Source: Mycobacterium sp. (lineage in GTDB: Bacteria > Actinomycetota > Actinomycetes > Mycobacteriales > Mycobacteriaceae). From it: a stretch of 64,000 bases of DNA. The notes under the pieces were generated by a model. The model was not told the DNA's origin, ran no database searches, and saw only the letters and a list, made by a program, of their open reading frames with translations. The position numbers and the translations under genes are program-made. The stretch is from assembly GCF_004298145.1 (NCBI RefSeq), contig NZ_SCRH01000015.1:62001-126000 (forward strand), in the 5' to 3' direction. Position 1 is the stretch's first letter; each line of letters opens with the position of its first letter. Of the stretch, positions 17,764-27,228 are shown one piece after another.

Positions 17764-17819
17764 GAGGAGTTGATAGCACAAGACGCGGCCGCACCCGTCG
17801 TCCCACGCGCGCGGCGCCG

Positions 17820-18995
<1,176 letters not shown>

Positions 18996-19119
18996 TCACT
19001 CGGGGTAAGTCGGGCATGATGATCGGGGCAGCGCTGCTTGAAGCACGTGCGATCGCACCGGATGGGGGCCCGAGGTTATAGCACCGAAGCCGGCCGGCGC
19101 AGGGCCTGCCAAAGTCCAG

Positions 19120-19866
19120 GTGGGTGATCTCTGGTTCGACGCGCTGACGCAACACCAGGTGGTCGACGTCGTCAAGGCGGCCTGGGCGGGCGGCCGCGGC
19201 GGCTCGATCATCCCGGTCAACATCGACGTGGCCCGGGCGGCCGGTCGAGACGCCGGGCTGGCCGAACTGATCGCCCGGGGATCGCTGGTGGTCGCCGACG
19301 GGATGCCACTGGTGTGGGCGGCGCGGGCCAGGGGCGAGAGGCTGCCGGAGCGCGTGGCCGGCTCGTCGCTGATCGTCCCGTTGGCGGCGGCCGCGGCCGC
19401 CGCCAAGAAGTCGGTCTATCTGCTCGGAGGCGTCGACGGGGTGCCGCAGCGGGCGGCCGAGGCGCTGGCCGCCCGCTGCGCCGATCTTCGGATCGCCGGA
19501 ACCGCGTCACCGGCGTTCGGCTTCGATAGCACCGAGGAGGGGACGCGGCGGGTGATCACCGCCGTCGTCAGCACGGCACCCGATCTGGTCCTTGTCGGCT
19601 TGGGCTTCCCTCGTCAGGAACGCCTCATCGAACGGCTGCGCCGAGAATTGCCGAATGCCTGGTGCCTCGCGTGCGGCGGGGGTATCGCGATGACCGCCGG
19701 CGTGGTGCGCCGGGCCGCTCCGATGATCCAGCGGCTCGGGTTCGAATGGTTGCACCGGCTGGCGCTCGAACCGCGACGGCTTGCCCGCAGGTATCTGCGC
19801 GACGATCTGCCGTTTGCGCTCGCGTTGGTGGCCCGCTCGACGGCCCACCGATTTACCCGCAACTAG
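19120..19866 (+). CDS. WecG/TagA/CpsF-family glycosyltransferase
   Basis: 248 aa from GTG 19120, the only in-frame start after an upstream stop; no strong ribosome site. Family landmarks are clear: PVNIDVARAAGRD, LVVADGMPLVWAAR, ERVAGSSLI, FLLGGVDGV-like YLLGGVDGV, and LVLVGLGFPRQERLIE. This GT26 family adds N-acetylmannosaminuronate, N-acetylmannosamine or another sugar to a polyprenyl-pyrophosphate-linked acceptor on the inner membrane face. Its stop overlaps that of the convergent heptose phosphatase gene. It is an accessory gene in a variable stretch; the sugar is unknown. Confidence 0.85.
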   Translation: MGDLWFDALTQHQVVDVVKAAWAGGRGGSIIPVNIDVARAAGRDAGLAELIARGSLVVADGMPLVWAARARGERLPERVAGSSLIVPLAAAAAAAKKSVYLLGGVDGVPQRAAEALAARCADLRIAGTASPAFGFDSTEEGTRRVITAVVSTAPDLVLVGLGFPRQERLIERLRRELPNAWCLACGGGIAMTAGVVRRAAPMIQRLGFEWLHRLALEPRRLARRYLRDDLPFALALVARSTAHRFTRN

Positions 19867-20417
19867 TGTGCCGCTTGGTTATTCACGATCAGCTCCACGG
19901 CGGCGGCCAGATCGTCGACCACGACGTCGGCGTCGACGGATGGCTTCCCGCCGGCGCGAAGCAGGATGGTCGCCGTTCCGGCCGCTCTGCCCGTCATCAT
20001 GTCGATGTCGGTGTCCCCGATCATCACCGATTCCGTCAGATCGATACCGTGTTCGGCCGCCGCGCGTAACAACATGCCGGTGCCGGGTTTGCGGCAGTCG
20101 CAACTGTTCGCCGCGTGCGGACAATGGTAGGTGGCGTCGATCCGGGCGCCCGCGTCCGCGAGCAATTCTTGCAGACGCCACTGGACGGCGGCGAAATGCG
20201 CTGGGTCGGAGCCGGGTTCGGAGAGCCACCGCTGGTTGGTCACCAGGATGGTCCGCAGGCCGGCGGCGTTGAGGGCGGCCAGCGCCGCCGCCGCACCCGG
20301 CAACAGAACCAGCTCGGCGGGTGATCGGATGTACTCGCCCTCGGCGGCCTTGACGTTGACGGTGCCGTCCCGGTCCAGGAACACGGTGCGCACGTTGCGC
20401 AGATCGGGTGCGGCCAT
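19863..20417 (-). CDS. gmhB: D-glycero-D-manno-heptose-1,7-bisphosphate 7-phosphatase
   Basis: 184 aa from ATG 20417 (MAAPDLRNV), chosen because earlier in-frame codons belong to the upstream gmhA reading region. HAD motifs: FLDRDGTVN (motif I nucleophile), LVTNQ (II), CRKPGTGM (III Lys) and MIGDTDID (IV). A zinc-type C-P-H...C-D-C cluster is visible in CPHAANSCDC. It removes the 7-phosphate of heptose bisphosphate. Third gene of hddA-gmhA-gmhB; the same trio occurs as Rv0113-Rv0115. Confidence 0.88.
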   Translation of the reverse strand: MAAPDLRNVRTVFLDRDGTVNVKAAEGEYIRSPAELVLLPGAAAALAALNAAGLRTILVTNQRWLSEPGSDPAHFAAVQWRLQELLADAGARIDATYHCPHAANSCDCRKPGTGMLLRAAAEHGIDLTESVMIGDTDIDMMTGRAAGTATILLRAGGKPSVDADVVVDDLAAAVELIVNNQAAH

Positions 20418-20430
20418 CGTCGGACCGAGG

Positions 20431-21048
20431 TCAGGAGGGCCTGGGAAACAGTGCCGCTTCGACCATTTCGCAAATCGAGTGGCCCAGGTGCAGGCATGCC
20501 TCCTGAATGCGCGCGGTGTCCTCGCTGGGAACCCGGATGCACAGGTCGGCCACGCCGGCCACCTTGCCGCCGTGCGCACCGGTGAGCGTGACGGTCGCCA
20601 TCCCCGCCTGGCCGGCCACCTCGAGCGCGCGAACGACGTTGGGAGAGTTGCCCGATGTGGTCAGTCCGATCACCACGTCCCCGGGGCGCCCGGCGGCGAG
20701 GACCTGGCGGGCGAACACCTCGTCATAGGAGTAGTCGTTTCCGATGGCCGTCATCGCCGCCGTGGCGTCGGGGAGGCTGATCGCGGCCAGGCCCGGACGG
20801 TCAAAAGCGAAGCGGCCCATGAGTTCGGCCGCCAGGTGTCCGGCGTCTTGCGCCGACCCGCCGTTGCCGAAGAAGATCGCCTTTCCCCCCGCGCGCAGCG
20901 CGCCGATGATGACCCGCGCCACCTCGACGGTCTGTGCGGCGAAATCACCCTGCTGCATTTGCCGCTTGACCGCGATGGTTTCGGCCAAGCGCTGCTGGAC
21001 CAGCTCCACGTTCGGCGGGACCACGTCCGAACCGGTCAAGCCTGCCAT
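20431..21048 (-). CDS. gmhA: Sedoheptulose-7-phosphate isomerase (phosphoheptose isomerase)
   Basis: 205 aa from ATG 21048, which lies inside the last codons of hddA (13-bp overlap), showing coupling. A SIS domain is visible: FFGNGGSAQDAGHLAAEL, GLTTSGNSPNVVRALE and CIRVPSEDTARIQEACLHLGH. It converts sedoheptulose-7-phosphate to D-glycero-D-manno-heptose-7-phosphate, the first step of nucleotide-heptose synthesis. Confidence 0.92.
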   Translation of the reverse strand: MAGLTGSDVVPPNVELVQQRLAETIAVKRQMQQGDFAAQTVEVARVIIGALRAGGKAIFFGNGGSAQDAGHLAAELMGRFAFDRPGLAAISLPDATAAMTAIGNDYSYDEVFARQVLAAGRPGDVVIGLTTSGNSPNVVRALEVAGQAGMATVTLTGAHGGKVAGVADLCIRVPSEDTARIQEACLHLGHSICEMVEAALFPRPS

Positions 21049-22052
21049 GTCGTCAATCCCTTGCTCTCGAAGGCGAATTCGGTGATGCCCGCGCCGGCGC
21101 CCTCGAGGGCTTCGATGAGGCGGTGCTTCTTGGCGAAGTCGCAGAACAGCAGGATGTATCCCCCACCACCGGCTCCGGTGAGCTTGCCGCCCAGTGCCCC
21201 GTTTTTCCGGGCCAGCTCGTAGAGATCGTCGATGCGCTCGTTGGTGATGTAGGGCGACATGCGTTTCTTCTGGGTCCACGCTTCGCCCAGCAGCGCACCG
21301 AAGTCGTTCAGCTTGCCCGTCAACAGCGCGGCCTTCATCGCGACCGCCAGGTCCTTCTGGGCCCGCAGCCCCGCGAGGGTGTCATCCGAACCCGTTGTGG
21401 CACGCCGTGTTTGGTCCTCGATCACCCGCGCGGAGTCCCGGGTGATGCCCGTGTAGCACAGCAGCAGGCTGAGCTCGAGCTCGAAGGCGGTCTCGTCGCG
21501 GATCCGCAGCGGATTGACGATCACCCGGTCGGTGAATTCGATGAAGTTGAACCCGCCGAACGTCGCGGCGTACATGTCCTGCATGCCGCCGGCGATGCCC
21601 AAATCCTCGCGTTCGATGGCACACGCCAGTTGGGCCGTCTCGTATTCGCCCATGGGCAGCCGGTAGTGCTCGGCGAGCAGGCCGGTGAGCGCGACCATCA
21701 TCGTCGACGACGAGCCCAGCCCCGAGCCGGGCGGGGCGCTGGAACGCAGCACCAGGTCATAGCCGTCCGTGCCGTCACGGCCGAATCTGCGCACCGCGGC
21801 CTTGATCAGATCGAGGCTGCCGTCGTAGAGAATCTCGCTGTCGAGCGTCATCTCGTGCGTGGTCTTGAAGTCCACCGACTCGATGCTGACCCGGCGATCG
21901 GTGCGCGGGGCAAGCGATCCCTGGGCGTAGCGATCGATGGTCGCCGACAGGACGCAGCCGCCTTCGGTCGCCGGGAACGGTGGCACGTCGGTGCCGCCAC
22001 CGGCGAACGAGATCCGCAGCGGCGCGCGTGCGCGAATTCGCGGACGTGTCAT
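21036..22052 (-). CDS. hddA: D-glycero-alpha-D-manno-heptose-7-phosphate kinase
   Basis: 338 aa from ATG 22052 (MTRPRIRARAPLRISF). GHMP-kinase signatures: RAPLRISFAGGGTDVPPF (motif 1), PPGSGLGSSSTMMVAL (motif 2, ATP loop) and TGAGGGGYILLF (motif 3). It phosphorylates heptose-7-phosphate at C1 in the GDP-heptose branch. No hddC nucleotidyltransferase gene is in the window, so that step must be encoded elsewhere. Confidence 0.88.
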   Translation of the reverse strand: MTRPRIRARAPLRISFAGGGTDVPPFPATEGGCVLSATIDRYAQGSLAPRTDRRVSIESVDFKTTHEMTLDSEILYDGSLDLIKAAVRRFGRDGTDGYDLVLRSSAPPGSGLGSSSTMMVALTGLLAEHYRLPMGEYETAQLACAIEREDLGIAGGMQDMYAATFGGFNFIEFTDRVIVNPLRIRDETAFELELSLLLCYTGITRDSARVIEDQTRRATTGSDDTLAGLRAQKDLAVAMKAALLTGKLNDFGALLGEAWTQKKRMSPYITNERIDDLYELARKNGALGGKLTGAGGGGYILLFCDFAKKHRLIEALEGAGAGITEFAFESKGLTTWQA

Positions 22053-22210
22053 GGGGATTCCCCCGCGAGCGATTCGCCCAGCTGCGAGACCACGCTTACC
22101 ACGTGCCAACCCCATCGTTCTGCGTCCGGAAGCGTCGCCAGCCTAACAAGCTGACCAGCACGATTGTCGCGTTTTCGCCGGACTCCGCCCGGCGCGGTCC
22201 GCAGCGATGT

Positions 22211-23344
22211 TCAGGCGGTCTGGTTGCTGGGCTCGAGCACGAAATCGACCACGATCGCGGCCATGTCGTCGATCGCGCTGCGCGCGATGACCTCGTAGCC
22301 GTGGGTGCTCAGCGTGGGCAGGCACAGCAGGCCGGCGCGCGCGGTCAGCCCGTTGGCCTTGGAGTGCGACGCGTCGGATTCGAACGCGCCCAGCGCGGCC
22401 GGCTGGGGCGACAGCCCCCGGTCGGTGGCGATTTTCAGCAGCCGGTCGGCGACCTTTTTGTCGTAAACGCACAACGCGTCGCTGTAGCCGATGATCGGTC
22501 CGCCGGTGACGCTGGTGCGGTATTCGCGTTCGGTGGGGCCGACTTCCAGGGCGAGCGTGAGGTCGCCGGGCAGGGTGGCGCTGGCGTAGCTGCCCCCCAC
22601 CCCGCCGATCTCTTCGTTGGTGGTGAACACGAGGTAGGCGTCGTCGGCGGGCCGTTGGTCACCCTCGCGCAGCACGCGGGCGACGTTCAGCAGCGCGGTG
22701 ACCGCGGCGCGGTCGTCGAGGAAGTAGGCGCCGACGTAGTCTCCGATCTCGACCACCGATCTCTTGCTGCGGTCGACGCACACGCGGGTGCCGGCGTGCA
22801 CGCCCGCGGCCGCCAACTCCTCGGTGCTGCGGCCGGAGAAGACGTACACGTGATGCCAGTCCAGCGCGCGGTCGCCCTGATCGGGCTTGGTCTCCCAGAT
22901 CCGCGAGCTTTCTTCGGTGGTGTGCTCGGAGCCGAGAGTCAGTACCGCGGTGAGGGTTTCGTTGTCGCCGAGCACGGCGACCGGGCCCAGTCCGAAGTTA
23001 CCCGGGTACATCGTGCCCAGCTGCGTCAGATGCAGGGTGCCGTCGGGCTCCACGCGCTTGACGATCATCGACAGCTCGTCCATGTGCGCCATGACCCGCG
23101 TCGCGGTGCCGGGTATGGCCGCCGTCCGGTGACGGTGATCGGGCGCCCCGGCGTCGTCGCTCGAGGCGTTGGCGGCGATGTATCCGATCAGGTTTCCGGC
23201 GTCGTCGGTCCACATGTCGTCGACGACGGGTTGCAGTTCGCGGGCGATGACGGCGCGGACCTCGTCCTCCTGCCCGCACGGCCCATAGGTCCACAGGAGT
23301 TCTTGCAGCAACTCGTCGGTCGAATCGCGGTCGCGCTGCGCCAT
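22211..23344 (-). CDS. M42-family metallo-aminopeptidase
   Basis: 377 aa. Metal and catalytic residues of the M42/M18-type dinuclear peptidases are visible: MAHMDELSM (H87, D89), YFLDDRAAV (bridging Asp), TTNEEIGGVG (Glu-Glu pair), LEVGPTERE, and LSTHGYEVI (C-terminal His). Cytosolic; M42 enzymes usually assemble into large tetrahedral particles. It stands alone between hddA and the Rieske gene on the same strand and is not part of the usual M. tuberculosis gene order here. Confidence 0.85.
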   Translation of the reverse strand: MAQRDRDSTDELLQELLWTYGPCGQEDEVRAVIARELQPVVDDMWTDDAGNLIGYIAANASSDDAGAPDHRHRTAAIPGTATRVMAHMDELSMIVKRVEPDGTLHLTQLGTMYPGNFGLGPVAVLGDNETLTAVLTLGSEHTTEESSRIWETKPDQGDRALDWHHVYVFSGRSTEELAAAGVHAGTRVCVDRSKRSVVEIGDYVGAYFLDDRAAVTALLNVARVLREGDQRPADDAYLVFTTNEEIGGVGGSYASATLPGDLTLALEVGPTEREYRTSVTGGPIIGYSDALCVYDKKVADRLLKIATDRGLSPQPAALGAFESDASHSKANGLTARAGLLCLPTLSTHGYEVIARSAIDDMAAIVVDFVLEPSNQTA

Positions 23345-23420
23345 GAGATCCTCTCCGTCATTGGGTTCAGAGGATCAGTACCCGCGATGGCCTGCGACTA
23401 TCGCAAACGCTCAAATGATG

Positions 23421-24590
23421 TCAGGCGAGTGCGACGCCGAGTTCTTGGGCGAACACCTTGATCATGTGCTGGACGGCGATTTCGTTGCGTCCGATGATCA
23501 TGTGGTCGTGCTGGCCGTGCCGGACGCCCTCGCCGCACTGGGGCAGCATGGCGAAGTCCTCGTCGCGAACGGCCGCGTGCACCCCCTCGAAGACCGCGTC
23601 GTAGGCCGCTCTCATCTCATCGCTGGTAGCCGGGATGCGCCCCATCCAACTGTGGCGCACCGTGCACCGGGTCGGCTCACCGGCGGGCAATATGTCGATG
23701 ATCTCCACCCCCACCGGGCTGTTGGCCAGGACGAGGTTCGGATACACCCAGTAGATCACCCCCATGTTCGCCACCGGTTCGAGCGAGGCCGACGGATCGG
23801 TGTCCGCGTTGGTGATCCAGGTGAACGGAAACCCGATGCGGTGATGCTTGTCGAACCCGTCGTAGACCATCGTGTTGGCCAGGGTGTTCTGCCCGATCAG
23901 GCTTTCGCCGTGGACGTACGGAAAGTGGTAGCCCTCGGCGAACGCCTCCAGGGCGCCCTTCCATGACACGTCGGAGGTGAATTCGCGCTCGGTGTGATAG
24001 CCGTAGGACGCGTAGTCCCACAGCGCGAGTTCGGCAGCGAAGTCGCCCAGGTGTTCGTCGAGGTCGATGGTCGCGTCGGCGGTCAGCACCGCCCAGATGA
24101 AGCCGTGTCGCTCCTCGGAGGGCAGTTCGACCAGGCCGTAGTCCTTGGTGTCCATCGAGTCGAAGCCGGCCTTGCCCGGGACCGTGAACAGTTCACCGGT
24201 GTTCTTGTACGTCCAGGCGTGATACGGGCAGACGAAGCGTGCGGCGTTGCCCGATCCGCGGGCCGGCATCGCGCCCCGGTGCCGGCAGTAGTTGAGCAAG
24301 ACGTGGCTGGCCCCGGTTCGATCGCGGGTCACCAACAGCGAGTCGCCCAGCACCGAGCGCACGACGTAGTCGTTGGTGTTCGGCACCTGCGCCGACGGGA
24401 CGATGGCCAGCGGCACCCGGCGCAGAATCTGCGACTCCTCGATCTCGGTGATCTTGGGGTCGCGGTAGTAGTGCAGGGGCACCCGCAGTTCACGCTCGGC
24501 CAGGTCGGTCGTTTTCTCCAGGGCGTGACGCAGGCCCCGCCGGGTCAACGTCTCGTCGGTGCCGCTCACCGGGCTGTCGATCGTCGTCAC
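23421..24590 (-). CDS. Rieske-type aromatic ring-hydroxylating oxygenase, alpha subunit
   Basis: 389 aa from GTG 24590, chosen because AAGGAG lies about 8 nt upstream. The Rieske [2Fe-2S] ligands are C102-x-H104 and C121-x2-H124 (YCRHRG and CPYHAW). The mononuclear iron site is EAFAEGYHFPYVH. It should hydroxylate an aromatic or steroid-like ring using electrons from a separate reductase; no ferredoxin or reductase gene is adjacent. It is divergent from a TetR gene with a 22-bp palindrome between them, so the substrate is probably the inducer. Confidence 0.88.
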   Translation of the reverse strand: MTTIDSPVSGTDETLTRRGLRHALEKTTDLAERELRVPLHYYRDPKITEIEESQILRRVPLAIVPSAQVPNTNDYVVRSVLGDSLLVTRDRTGASHVLLNYCRHRGAMPARGSGNAARFVCPYHAWTYKNTGELFTVPGKAGFDSMDTKDYGLVELPSEERHGFIWAVLTADATIDLDEHLGDFAAELALWDYASYGYHTEREFTSDVSWKGALEAFAEGYHFPYVHGESLIGQNTLANTMVYDGFDKHHRIGFPFTWITNADTDPSASLEPVANMGVIYWVYPNLVLANSPVGVEIIDILPAGEPTRCTVRHSWMGRIPATSDEMRAAYDAVFEGVHAAVRDEDFAMLPQCGEGVRHGQHDHMIIGRNEIAVQHMIKVFAQELGVALA

Positions 24591-24622
24591 GCTCGTCTCC
24601 TTCACCCCCGATGTCTCGGACC

Positions 24623-24644
24623 ATACAATCACTATTGTTTGTAT
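24623..24644. promoter_or_regulatory. TetR operator candidate in Rieske/TetR divergent region
   Basis: A 22-bp imperfect palindrome with arms ATACAA and TTGTAT; 9 of its 11 base pairs are symmetric, including inner C-G and A-T pairs. It is AT-rich in a GC-rich region, 33 bp upstream of the oxygenase start and 37 bp upstream of the TetR start, where one repressor dimer could block both genes. Confidence 0.6.
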
Positions 24645-24681
24645 TGTCAAGCTCGGGCGCGGCGTGTGCGACGATCACGCC

Positions 24682-25290
24682 ATGCGCCGGCACGGCTGGT
24701 CGGGTGACATCCCGGCCGACGACGATGAGGCGATCGCGCGCATCCTGACCGCGACGCGACGCGCGATCGACGCGCGCGGGACCGTGAGCGTGTCCGAGGT
24801 GGCGTCGACGCTCGGCGTGACCCGGCAGACGATTTACCGGTACTTCCCCACCCACGAGACGCTCTTGGGTGCGACGGCGCTGTCGTCGGTCGATGGGTTT
24901 CTGGATCGGCTTGCGGCACATCTGGGTTCGATCACCGACCCGACCGAGGCCGTGGTGGAGGGCATCGCCTACACCTTCGAGCAACTCGCCCACGACAAGT
25001 ACCTCAGCCTGGTGTTCCAGCCCGGCAAGGCCAGCGCGTTCACCGCGGGGGTCACCTCGGACATGGCCATTTCGTTCGGCCGGTCGATCCTGCGCCGGTT
25101 CGACGTCGATTGGGCCGCAGCGGGATTCGCCGCGGGCCGGCTGGACGAACTGGTCGAAATCATGCTGCGCACGCTGCAGTCATTGATCGTGGATCCGGGC
25201 CGCCCGCCGCGCACCGGGTTGGAGCTGCGAAAGTTCCTTGAAGACTGGATCGCGCCGTCGGTGCGTGCCCACGCCGCCGTCGAGCGCTAG
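24682..25290 (+). CDS. TetR-family transcriptional regulator (Rieske neighbour)
   Basis: 202 aa from ATG 24682. An N-terminal HTH is at about 28-60 (VSVSEVASTLGVTRQTIYRYFPTHETLL); the rest is a helical ligand domain (about 65-195). It is divergent from the Rieske oxygenase with 91 bp between the starts. Likely local repressor of the oxygenase and of itself; ligand unknown. Confidence 0.88.
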   Translation: MRRHGWSGDIPADDDEAIARILTATRRAIDARGTVSVSEVASTLGVTRQTIYRYFPTHETLLGATALSSVDGFLDRLAAHLGSITDPTEAVVEGIAYTFEQLAHDKYLSLVFQPGKASAFTAGVTSDMAISFGRSILRRFDVDWAAAGFAAGRLDELVEIMLRTLQSLIVDPGRPPRTGLELRKFLEDWIAPSVRAHAAVER

Positions 25291-25341
25291 CTACTTGCCC
25301 GTGAACCGCCGCTCACGTTCGGCGGCGGTCCGGTCCCGGTA
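25291..25341 (-). pseudogene. Possible 3' remnant of an enoyl-CoA hydratase-like gene
   Basis: Sixteen in-frame codons end in AAERERRFTGK and a TAG stop, which resembles the C-terminus of crotonase-superfamily proteins. The frame is closed upstream by TGA. If real, the rest of the gene was lost when the island to the right arrived or decayed. The match is short, so this is tentative. Confidence 0.3.
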
Positions 25342-25419
25342 TCAGCTCACGGCGTCCGGTCCGCCAACGAGACGAGGAGGTGCGAGGGCGTCGGTCCGCC
25401 CTGGCCCCAGCTGATTTCG

Positions 25420-25926
25420 TCAGACCGCCTCGTCCTCGACGTCTGCCAGGAAATGGGTACTACTCGGACGCAGATGTCGCAATAGCTCCTCCCCGGAGAA
25501 CTGCATGCGATCGGCCTCCTCCAGGAAATCAGACTGCGCGGCCGAGGATTCGTAGACCAGTCGGGTGTCCTGCGCTGCCCTCGGCTCGCGTACCGCCTTA
25601 CGCTTCTTCAGACGCATCAGTTCGGGATGCATCTTCTTCCGCTGTGCGGGAGGGACCAGCGCACCACGGTTGAAGGCCCTCATGCCGAGCTTGTCCGCGA
25701 CCTCCCGGACCTGAGACGTCTTTAGCCGGTAGCGCCAAGCGATTTGCGAAATCGTGTACCACCCCCGTGGCATCCGCCAGACCCAGCCCGCGACGGTAAC
25801 CACCGTCAACACAATCGCCAGGGTCGCTTCAGGGCGGAACCGCTTTCCGGAGAACATGATTGCCGCGATCCCGACTACCAGCATGACGACGAGAGCCGAC
25901 ACGAAGAAAATGTGAGTGGGGCTCAC
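25420..25926 (-). CDS. Hypothetical membrane protein, island-associated
   Basis: 168 aa from GTG 25926. Two hydrophobic helices (about 7-27 and 35-52) are followed by a cytoplasmic basic domain with an HTH-like stretch YTISQIAWRYRLKTSQVREVADKLG and a Lys/Arg-rich segment RLKKRKAVRE, then an acidic tail. I do not recognise the family. It sits between the crotonase remnant and the integrase remnant, so it is probably cargo of the older integrated element. Membrane-anchored DNA-binding is an inference only. Confidence 0.55.
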   Translation of the reverse strand: MSPTHIFFVSALVVMLVVGIAAIMFSGKRFRPEATLAIVLTVVTVAGWVWRMPRGWYTISQIAWRYRLKTSQVREVADKLGMRAFNRGALVPPAQRKKMHPELMRLKKRKAVREPRAAQDTRLVYESSAAQSDFLEEADRMQFSGEELLRHLRPSSTHFLADVEDEAV

Positions 25927-26033
25927 GCCGCCTCCTTGCGTTCCATCGCGATATGTCCAACGATCTCAGAACCGACCGGCGGTGAAATCCCGACACGCCA
26001 TAGCGTTACCGGCTCGAGACCGCCTCCGGCTCG

Positions 26034-26166
26034 TCAGGATGGTCGTTGCAGCGATTGCTCGGCCACGGCGTCGGCGACGCTGGATGTGTACGCGGACTTA
26101 GTTCTACGAGGACCTGGACGAGGTCGCCGGCGTCTCGATGCCGCAACGGACGGCTTCGGAAGCCTG
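26034..26166 (+). pseudogene. Decayed C-terminus of a tyrosine integrase
   Basis: Read across at least two frame changes, the DNA encodes QRLLGHG, then ASATLDVYADL, then FYEDLDEVAG and LDAATDG. These match the end of phage-type tyrosine recombinases (LLGH box, catalytic Tyr in DVYADLF, and the D-LD-VA tail). No open frame remains. It ends about 20 bp before the left copy of the tRNA-Ala repeat, the usual place for an integrase gene of a tRNA-integrating element. Confidence 0.6.
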
Positions 26167-26181
26167 ACGCTCGACTACCGT

Positions 26182-26250
26182 CCTGACCTGCTCAAACTCT
26201 GTGGAGCTAAAGGGAATCGAACCCCTGACCTACTCGATGCGGACGAGTCG
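26182..26250. repeat. Left attachment-site repeat (partial tRNA-Ala copy)
   Basis: 69 bp, 66 identical to 31153-31221 (differences at 26199, 26211 and 26242). It holds the 3' half of tRNA-Ala(CGC), including the T-arm and anticodon arm, plus 19 bp beyond the tRNA 3' end, and stops in the anticodon stem. Not a functional tRNA because the D-arm and 5' acceptor strand are absent. Confidence 0.85.
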
Positions 26251-26464
26251 GCCTGGGCGTGTGTGCATGTTGACGGCGTTGGCTCCGCTAGAAATGCGCT
26301 GGTCGTCGAGTTGGCGACGTTGGCCAACGCAGACCGCAAGAGGAACTGCTGCGGACGCGTGCCGGAGAGAGAGGACGCTGGGCTGTTCAAGGCGCATGGC
26401 GAAGGGCCAAGGCGCTACCCCCCACCCCGTCCCATTTCAGTGGAGGCTCCAACCGCGACGTTGC

Positions 26465-27058
26465 CTAATGCGGAGTGGGTTCCCCCTCGACCTCGCGCAG
26501 GTATCGCTCAACGAGGCCGACTATCTCGGCGTGCCCTGCGGTGATGTCGAGTTGGTCCTCCATGAAAAGGACCGGCGGGATGACGGTCATCAGGAATGCC
26601 ACCGCCATGGGCGGAACGCTTCGTTCGTCGACGTCATATTTCTTCAACACGGCGGCGACCATCTCAGCTTGCTCGGCGCGGAACGTCTGCGCGTAGTGGC
26701 GTAGTTCGGCGGCGAGTTGCGGACGATGGTTCGCCAGGGCAAGAACCTCCATAGTCCACTTGCTGAAAGGGGCGTCCCGAATCATCCGCCAGAGTGACCA
26801 CAGAGGCTGAGGCGATTCAAGGGCTTCTGCATGAGCCGTGGACCCTTTTTCGGCTTGGCGTTGGAAAACCGCTCGAAGGAGATCGTCCATCGTGCCGAAG
26901 TGGTAGTGGACGAGCTGAGAGCCGAGGCCGGCTCTCTGCGCAACGCGGCGGCCAGTGACGGCTGCCCAGCCCTCTTCGAACATCAGTTGCTCGGCTGCAT
27001 CCAGTATCACGGTGCGCGTCTTCGCATTCGGCGACGCGATCCGTTTTGGCGATGCCAT
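26465..27058 (-). CDS. TetR-family regulator of the P450 island
   Basis: 197 aa from ATG 27058. The N-terminal HTH is at about 15-60 (TRTVILDAAEQLMFEEGWAA, then VTGRRVAQRAGLGSQLVHYHF). The C-terminal domain is helical, with a hydrophobic ligand pocket likely around FLMTVIPPVLFMEDQL. It is divergent from the P450 operon with two palindromic sites between them. Probable repressor of the P450-thioesterase-P450 operon and of itself. Confidence 0.88.
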   Translation of the reverse strand: MASPKRIASPNAKTRTVILDAAEQLMFEEGWAAVTGRRVAQRAGLGSQLVHYHFGTMDDLLRAVFQRQAEKGSTAHAEALESPQPLWSLWRMIRDAPFSKWTMEVLALANHRPQLAAELRHYAQTFRAEQAEMVAAVLKKYDVDERSVPPMAVAFLMTVIPPVLFMEDQLDITAGHAEIVGLVERYLREVEGEPTPH

Positions 27059-27128
27059 TCATGCGCTCGCATTCTTCGTACGTACCGACAGGTCAGGCTA
27101 TCGGGTTGACCGGCTCCACCATGATATG

Positions 27129-27163
27129 TTAAGCAGGTGCTTAACTTTTAAGCAGGCGCTTAA
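27129..27163. promoter_or_regulatory. Twin TetR operators of the P450 island
   Basis: Two 16-bp palindromes: 27129-27144 is TTAAGCA-GG-TGCTTAA (7-bp perfect arms) and 27148-27163 is TTAAGC-AGGC-GCTTAA (6-bp perfect arms). Their centres are 19 bp apart, near two helical turns, so two dimers could bind side by side. They lie 71 bp from the TetR start and 66 bp from the P450 start. Confidence 0.7.
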
Positions 27164-27228
27164 AAACATGGCAGAGTCCGGCTAGCGGCAAACTCATCCG
27201 CACGTCGGACAGCTAGAGGAGCGACGCG

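Noticed and set aside
26201..26250. Second tRNA-Ala gene
   Set aside because: Only the 3' half is present; the D-arm and 5' acceptor strand are missing, so it is an attachment-site copy.
27129..27163. KstR or KstR2 sites in the P450 island
   Set aside because: The palindromes TTAAGC-N4-GCTTAA do not fit TnnAACnnGTTnnA or the KstR2 CAAG/CTTG form, so a local TetR site is preferred.
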